From assembly GCA_017483765.1 (NCBI GenBank), contig JAFUVE010000042.1:1-45288 (forward strand): a stretch of 45,288 nt of DNA. The letters are read 5' to 3'. This DNA is from Bacteroidaceae bacterium (GTDB lineage: Bacteria > Bacteroidota > Bacteroidia > Bacteroidales > Bacteroidaceae). This document shows, in pieces, positions 41,871 to 45,288 of the stretch (the stretch's first letter is position 1; the number at the start of each line of letters is the position of its first letter). Position numbers and translations under genes: made by a program. A model generated the notes under the pieces. It saw only the letters and a list, made by a program, of their open reading frames with translations. It was not told where the DNA came from and ran no database searches.

Positions 41871-44800
41871 TTAGCTGTTGTATTCCTGCCAGCTCTTAGG
41901 CTTGATGTCTTCCTGCTTGAGTTCGCAGAAGGCCTCGATGAAAGCTTTGGCAAGTCGTACGTTGGTGATCAGAGGGATGTTGTGGTCGATGGCGTCGCGA
42001 CGGATTTTGTAACCGTTGGTCAGCTCGCGTTTTGTATGGTTCTTCGGAACGTTGATGATGAGGTCGAACTGGTGTGCTGCAATCATGTCCATCACGTTGT
42101 TTTCGCCCTCCTCGTCAGGCCATGCTACTGCCGTGGCTTCCACTCCGTTGTCGTTCAAGAACTTGGCGGTTCCGGCAGTCGCGAAAATCTTGTAGCCGTT
42201 CTTCACCAGGCTCTGTGCTGGCTCCAGCAGGTCCACCTTTCCTTTCGCGCCACCTGAGGAAATCAGGATGTTCTGCTTCGGCAGGCGGTAGCCGGTGGCA
42301 ATCATGGCATTCACGAGCGCCTCGTTCATGCTGTCGCCCAGACAGCCAACCTCACCAGTGGACGACATGTCCACGCCCAGGATCGGGTCGGCGTTCTGCA
42401 GACGTGCGAACGAGAACTGGGATGCTTTCACTCCGATGCGGTCGATGTCGAACTCGCTGCTGTCGGCCTTTGTATATGGTACGTCGAGCATGATTTTCGT
42501 GGCCGTCTCGATGAAGTTGCGCTTCAGAATCTTGCTTACGAACGGGAAGGAGCGAGAGGCGCGGAGGTTACATTCAATCACCTTCACCTCGCGGTTCTTC
42601 GCCAGGTACTGGATGTTGAACGGACCGCTGATGTTCAGCTCCTTGGCAATCTTGCGTGAGATCTTCTTGATTTCGCGGATGGTGGAGAAATAGATGTGCT
42701 GAGCCGGGAATACCATCGTGGCGTCGCCAGAGTGCACACCTGCATACTCGATATGCTCAGAGATGGCATACTCGATGATCTCGCCCTTGTCGGCCACTGC
42801 GTCGAACTCGATCTCCTTCGTGTCCTGCATGAACTGAGACACCACTACCGGGTACTCCTTGCTGACCTCTGTGGCCATCTTCAGGAAGCGCTCCAGCTCC
42901 TCGTCGTCGTAGCACACGTTCATCGCTGCTCCAGAAAGCACATACGATGGACGTACCAGCACCGGATAGCCCACCTCGCTGATGAACTCCTTGATGTCGT
43001 CGAGAGATGTCAGCGCACGCCAAGCCGGCTGGTCAACGCCCAGCTTGTCGAGCATGGCAGAGAACTTGTCGCGGTTTTCCGCGCGGTCGATATTCACCGG
43101 AGACGTACCCAATACCGGTACCCCCTGACGGTAGAGCTTCATGGCCAGGTTGTTCGGAATCTGTCCGCCCATGCTCACAATCACGCCGCGTGGCTGCTCC
43201 AGCTCAATCACGTCGAGCACGCGCTCCAGCGAGAGCTCGTCGAAGTAGAGGCGGTCACACATGTCGTAGTCCGTCGACACAGTCTCCGGGTTGTAGTTGA
43301 TCATGATGGACTTGTAGCCCAGCTTGCGTGCGGTGTTGATTGCGTTCACCGAGCACCAGTCAAACTCCACTGAAGAGCCGATGCGGTAGGCGCCTGAGCC
43401 TAACACCACAACCGATTTCTCGTTCTTATAGTAGTTGATATCATGACCAGTGGTATGGTAAGTGAAGTAGAGGTAGTTGGTCAGTTCAGGATGTTCGCTT
43501 GCCACGGTGTTGATACGCTTCACAGCAGGAAGAATGTTACGTGACTGACGGTATTTCCTCACTTCCAGGTTCTCGCGCTCCATGTTCGTCTCGTTCGGTT
43601 TCAGCACGAAACGTGCAATCTGGAAGTCGCTGAAGCCCGCTGCCTTCACCTCGCGGAACAACTCGTCTGGAATGTCCTCCAGCTTGTTGAAGGTCAAGAG
43701 CTTGTTCTTCAGGTTTACGATATTCTGCAGACGGGAGATGAACCAAGCGTCAATCTTCGTCAGCTCTTCAATGCGCTCCACGCTGTAGCCTTCCTCCAAT
43801 GCCTGTGCGATGGCGAAGATGCGCAGGTCGGTAGGGTTGGAGAGTTCTTCGTCGAGGTTGTCAAAACGCAGGTGGTCGTTGCCGACAAAACCGTGCATAC
43901 CCTGTCCAATCATACGCAGACCTTTCTGGATCATCTCCTCGAAGCTGCGTCCGATGGACATGATTTCGCCTACAGACTTCATAGACGAACCAATCAGACG
44001 GCTCACGCCGCTGAATTTCGTCAGGTCCCAACGTGGAATCTTGCAAATCATGTAATCCAAAGAAGGAGCCACGTAAGCAGAGTTTGGTGTGCCCATCTCT
44101 CCAATCTGGTCGAGTGTATATCCGAGTGCGATCTTGGCAGCTACGAATGCGAGGGGATAACCCGTGGCTTTTGAAGCCAGGGCTGACGAGCGGCTCAGAC
44201 GAGCGTTGATCTCGATGATTCGGTAGTCGTTGGTCTCGGCATTGAACGCGAACTGGATGTTGCACTCACCTACGATATTGAGGTGTTTCACGCACTTGAT
44301 GGACAACTCCTGTAGCATCTTCACCTGGTCGTCGCTCAGCGAGCAGGTAGGAGCCACTACGATAGACTCACCGGTGTGGATGCCGAGCGGGTCGAAATTC
44401 TCCATAGAGGCAACGGTGAAGCAATGGTCGTTTGCATCGCGTATCACCTCGAACTCAATCTCTTTCCATCCTTTCAGCGACTCCTCAACCAGGATCTGAG
44501 GCGCAAAGGTGAACGCGCTCTCAGCAATCTCCACGAACTTGGCCTCATCGGGGCAGATGCCAGAACCCAGGCCACCCAGTGCGTAGGCTGAACGGATCAT
44601 AATCGGGAAGCCGATGCGACGGGCAGCAGCCAGTGCATCCTCCATGTTCTCTACAGCCTGGCTGACAGGTGTCTTCAGTTCCGCCTCGTCCAGCTTCTTT
44701 ACGAAGCGGTCGCGGTCCTCGGTGTCCATGATGGCCTCCACGGACGTGCCAAGCACTTCAACTCCGTTCTCTTTCAGCGTGCCGTTCATATAGAGCTCCG

Positions 44801-45095
44801 TACCGCAGTTCAGGGCAGTCTGTCCTCCGAACGCAAGCAGGATGCCGTCGGGCTGCTCCTTCTTGATGATCTCGGTCACGAAGTAGGGGGTCACAGGCTG
44901 AAAATACACCTTGTCGGCGATGCCTTCAGAGGTCTGAATCGTGGCGATGTTTGGATTCACCAACACACTGTGTATCCCTTCCTCACGCAGTGCTTTCAGA
45001 GCCTGAGAACCTGAATAGTCGAACTCACCGGCCTGGCCGATTTTTAATGCGCCGGATCCCAATACCAGCACTTTCTTGAATTTTTTTCTTTCCAC
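41871..45095 (-). CDS. carB: Carbamoyl-phosphate synthase large subunit
   Basis: CarB makes carbamoyl phosphate for arginine and pyrimidine synthesis, using ammonia passed on from CarA. The 1074-residue product has the expected doubled ATP-grasp layout. The first half starts KVLVLGSGALKIGQAGEFDYSG and the second begins near residue 560 with VVLGSGAYRIGSSVEFDWC. A methylglyoxal-synthase-like regulatory domain forms the last 130 residues. The start codon is GTG (45095-45093); no in-frame ATG lies close by upstream. The carA gene is not in the window and may lie just beyond its right end. A heptamer-type repeat lies 18 bases before the start. Confidence 0.96.
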   Translation of the reverse strand: MERKKFKKVLVLGSGALKIGQAGEFDYSGSQALKALREEGIHSVLVNPNIATIQTSEGIADKVYFQPVTPYFVTEIIKKEQPDGILLAFGGQTALNCGTELYMNGTLKENGVEVLGTSVEAIMDTEDRDRFVKKLDEAELKTPVSQAVENMEDALAAARRIGFPIMIRSAYALGGLGSGICPDEAKFVEIAESAFTFAPQILVEESLKGWKEIEFEVIRDANDHCFTVASMENFDPLGIHTGESIVVAPTCSLSDDQVKMLQELSIKCVKHLNIVGECNIQFAFNAETNDYRIIEINARLSRSSALASKATGYPLAFVAAKIALGYTLDQIGEMGTPNSAYVAPSLDYMICKIPRWDLTKFSGVSRLIGSSMKSVGEIMSIGRSFEEMIQKGLRMIGQGMHGFVGNDHLRFDNLDEELSNPTDLRIFAIAQALEEGYSVERIEELTKIDAWFISRLQNIVNLKNKLLTFNKLEDIPDELFREVKAAGFSDFQIARFVLKPNETNMERENLEVRKYRQSRNILPAVKRINTVASEHPELTNYLYFTYHTTGHDINYYKNEKSVVVLGSGAYRIGSSVEFDWCSVNAINTARKLGYKSIMINYNPETVSTDYDMCDRLYFDELSLERVLDVIELEQPRGVIVSMGGQIPNNLAMKLYRQGVPVLGTSPVNIDRAENRDKFSAMLDKLGVDQPAWRALTSLDDIKEFISEVGYPVLVRPSYVLSGAAMNVCYDDEELERFLKMATEVSKEYPVVVSQFMQDTKEIEFDAVADKGEIIEYAISEHIEYAGVHSGDATMVFPAQHIYFSTIREIKKISRKIAKELNISGPFNIQYLAKNREVKVIECNLRASRSFPFVSKILKRNFIETATKIMLDVPYTKADSSEFDIDRIGVKASQFSFARLQNADPILGVDMSSTGEVGCLGDSMNEALVNAMIATGYRLPKQNILISSGGAKGKVDLLEPAQSLVKNGYKIFATAGTAKFLNDNGVEATAVAWPDEEGENNVMDMIAAHQFDLIINVPKNHTKRELTNGYKIRRDAIDHNIPLITNVRLAKAFIEAFCELKQEDIKPKSWQEYNS

Positions 45096-45113
45096 TAGCT
45101 TTTATTATTTTTA

Positions 45114-45150
45114 AAGTTTAGAGTTTCGTGTTTAGAGTGAATTTAGTTTA
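45114..45150. repeat. Heptamer-type leader repeat upstream of carB
   Basis: Words AGTTTAG, GTGTTTAG and AATTTAG repeat in the carB leader, ending where the MITE-like element begins. It is the most degenerate of the four heptamer arrays. Confidence 0.6.
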
Positions 45151-45288
45151 GGCATGTTCTAATAATTAATAAATCCAAGAGAATTATCTTTGCCTGTGTT
45201 TGCCTCTTTTTGGCATCTTTGCTCTTAACCTCTTGAACCGTAGCTCGCTACGCTTCTGCGAGTTTGCGAGCAAATCTGCTCAAAAATA
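45151..45288. repeat. MITE-like intergenic element, copy 2 (right part cut by window end)
   Basis: Bases 45156-45288 equal bases 1-133 exactly, in the same orientation. Here the left tip is complete and reads GGCATGTTCTAATAATTA, which fits the inverse of the right tip of copy 1. The window ends inside the element. Confidence 0.75.

Noticed and set aside
1-45288. Circular plasmid or phage genome
   Set aside because: The exact end repeat would allow closure, but no replication, partition, capsid or packaging genes are present and the content is chromosomal housekeeping.

Overview
The window looks like a chromosomal contig of a Bacteroidales bacterium, most likely a Prevotella/Segatella-type organism. 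The grounds are promoter-like TAnnTTTG boxes, A-rich gene leaders with few Shine-Dalgarno sequences, a PorU/PorV pair of the type IX secretion system, a fused Nfn-type flavoprotein, an outer-membrane beta-barrel receptor of the OMP_b-brl_3 kind, and typical Bacteroidales intergenic repeats. No rRNA, tRNA or CRISPR array was seen. The two ends carry the same 133 bp in direct orientation; this is part of a short element with inverted ends, so the contig probably stops in a dispersed repeat and is not a real 45-kb circle.

Layout: 1-1350, an intergenic repeat region around ispF. 1376-6679 (minus), a housekeeping run: AICAR transformylase, a small basic protein, serS and the fused Nfn-like oxidoreductase. 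6846-11162, a C11-peptidase lipoprotein, two convergent proteins I do not recognise (one with a very acidic tail) and an ECF sigma factor. 11358-17668 (minus), a beta-barrel receptor, a PspC membrane protein with a PadR regulator, and an M61-type peptidase. 18174-22920 (minus), porU-porV. 23048-29807 (minus), a dense housekeeping run: tsaB, DUF4290, murA, rimM, dxr, rseP and a fumarylacetoacetase-family gene. 30010-32209 (plus), yicC, gmk, nadD. 32296-41442 (minus), an accessory type I restriction-modification island. 41871-45095 (minus), carB.

The island is the most unusual part. Its order of transcription is hsdM, a tyrosine recombinase, a PDDEXK/DUF1016 nuclease-like gene, hsdS, a four-helix-bundle protein with a coiled-coil tail, then hsdR. 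Three DNA structures in it are not explained by its genes. One is an array of eleven CTAG tetranucleotides, ten in exact 9-bp register, between the four-helix gene and hsdR. The second is a near-perfect 18-bp inverted repeat around an 11-bp spacer, lying between hsdM and the recombinase gene and shaped like a tyrosine-recombinase core site. The third is a duplicated palindrome inside the DUF1016 reading frame. The CTAG array beside a four-helix-bundle gene is my best candidate for an undescribed system.

Elsewhere, heptamer repeats (AGTTTAG/AGTTGAG) sit just upstream of four start codons. MurA carries Asp at the usual fosfomycin-reactive Cys position. A structured intergenic element is present twice around ispF with one covarying base pair.
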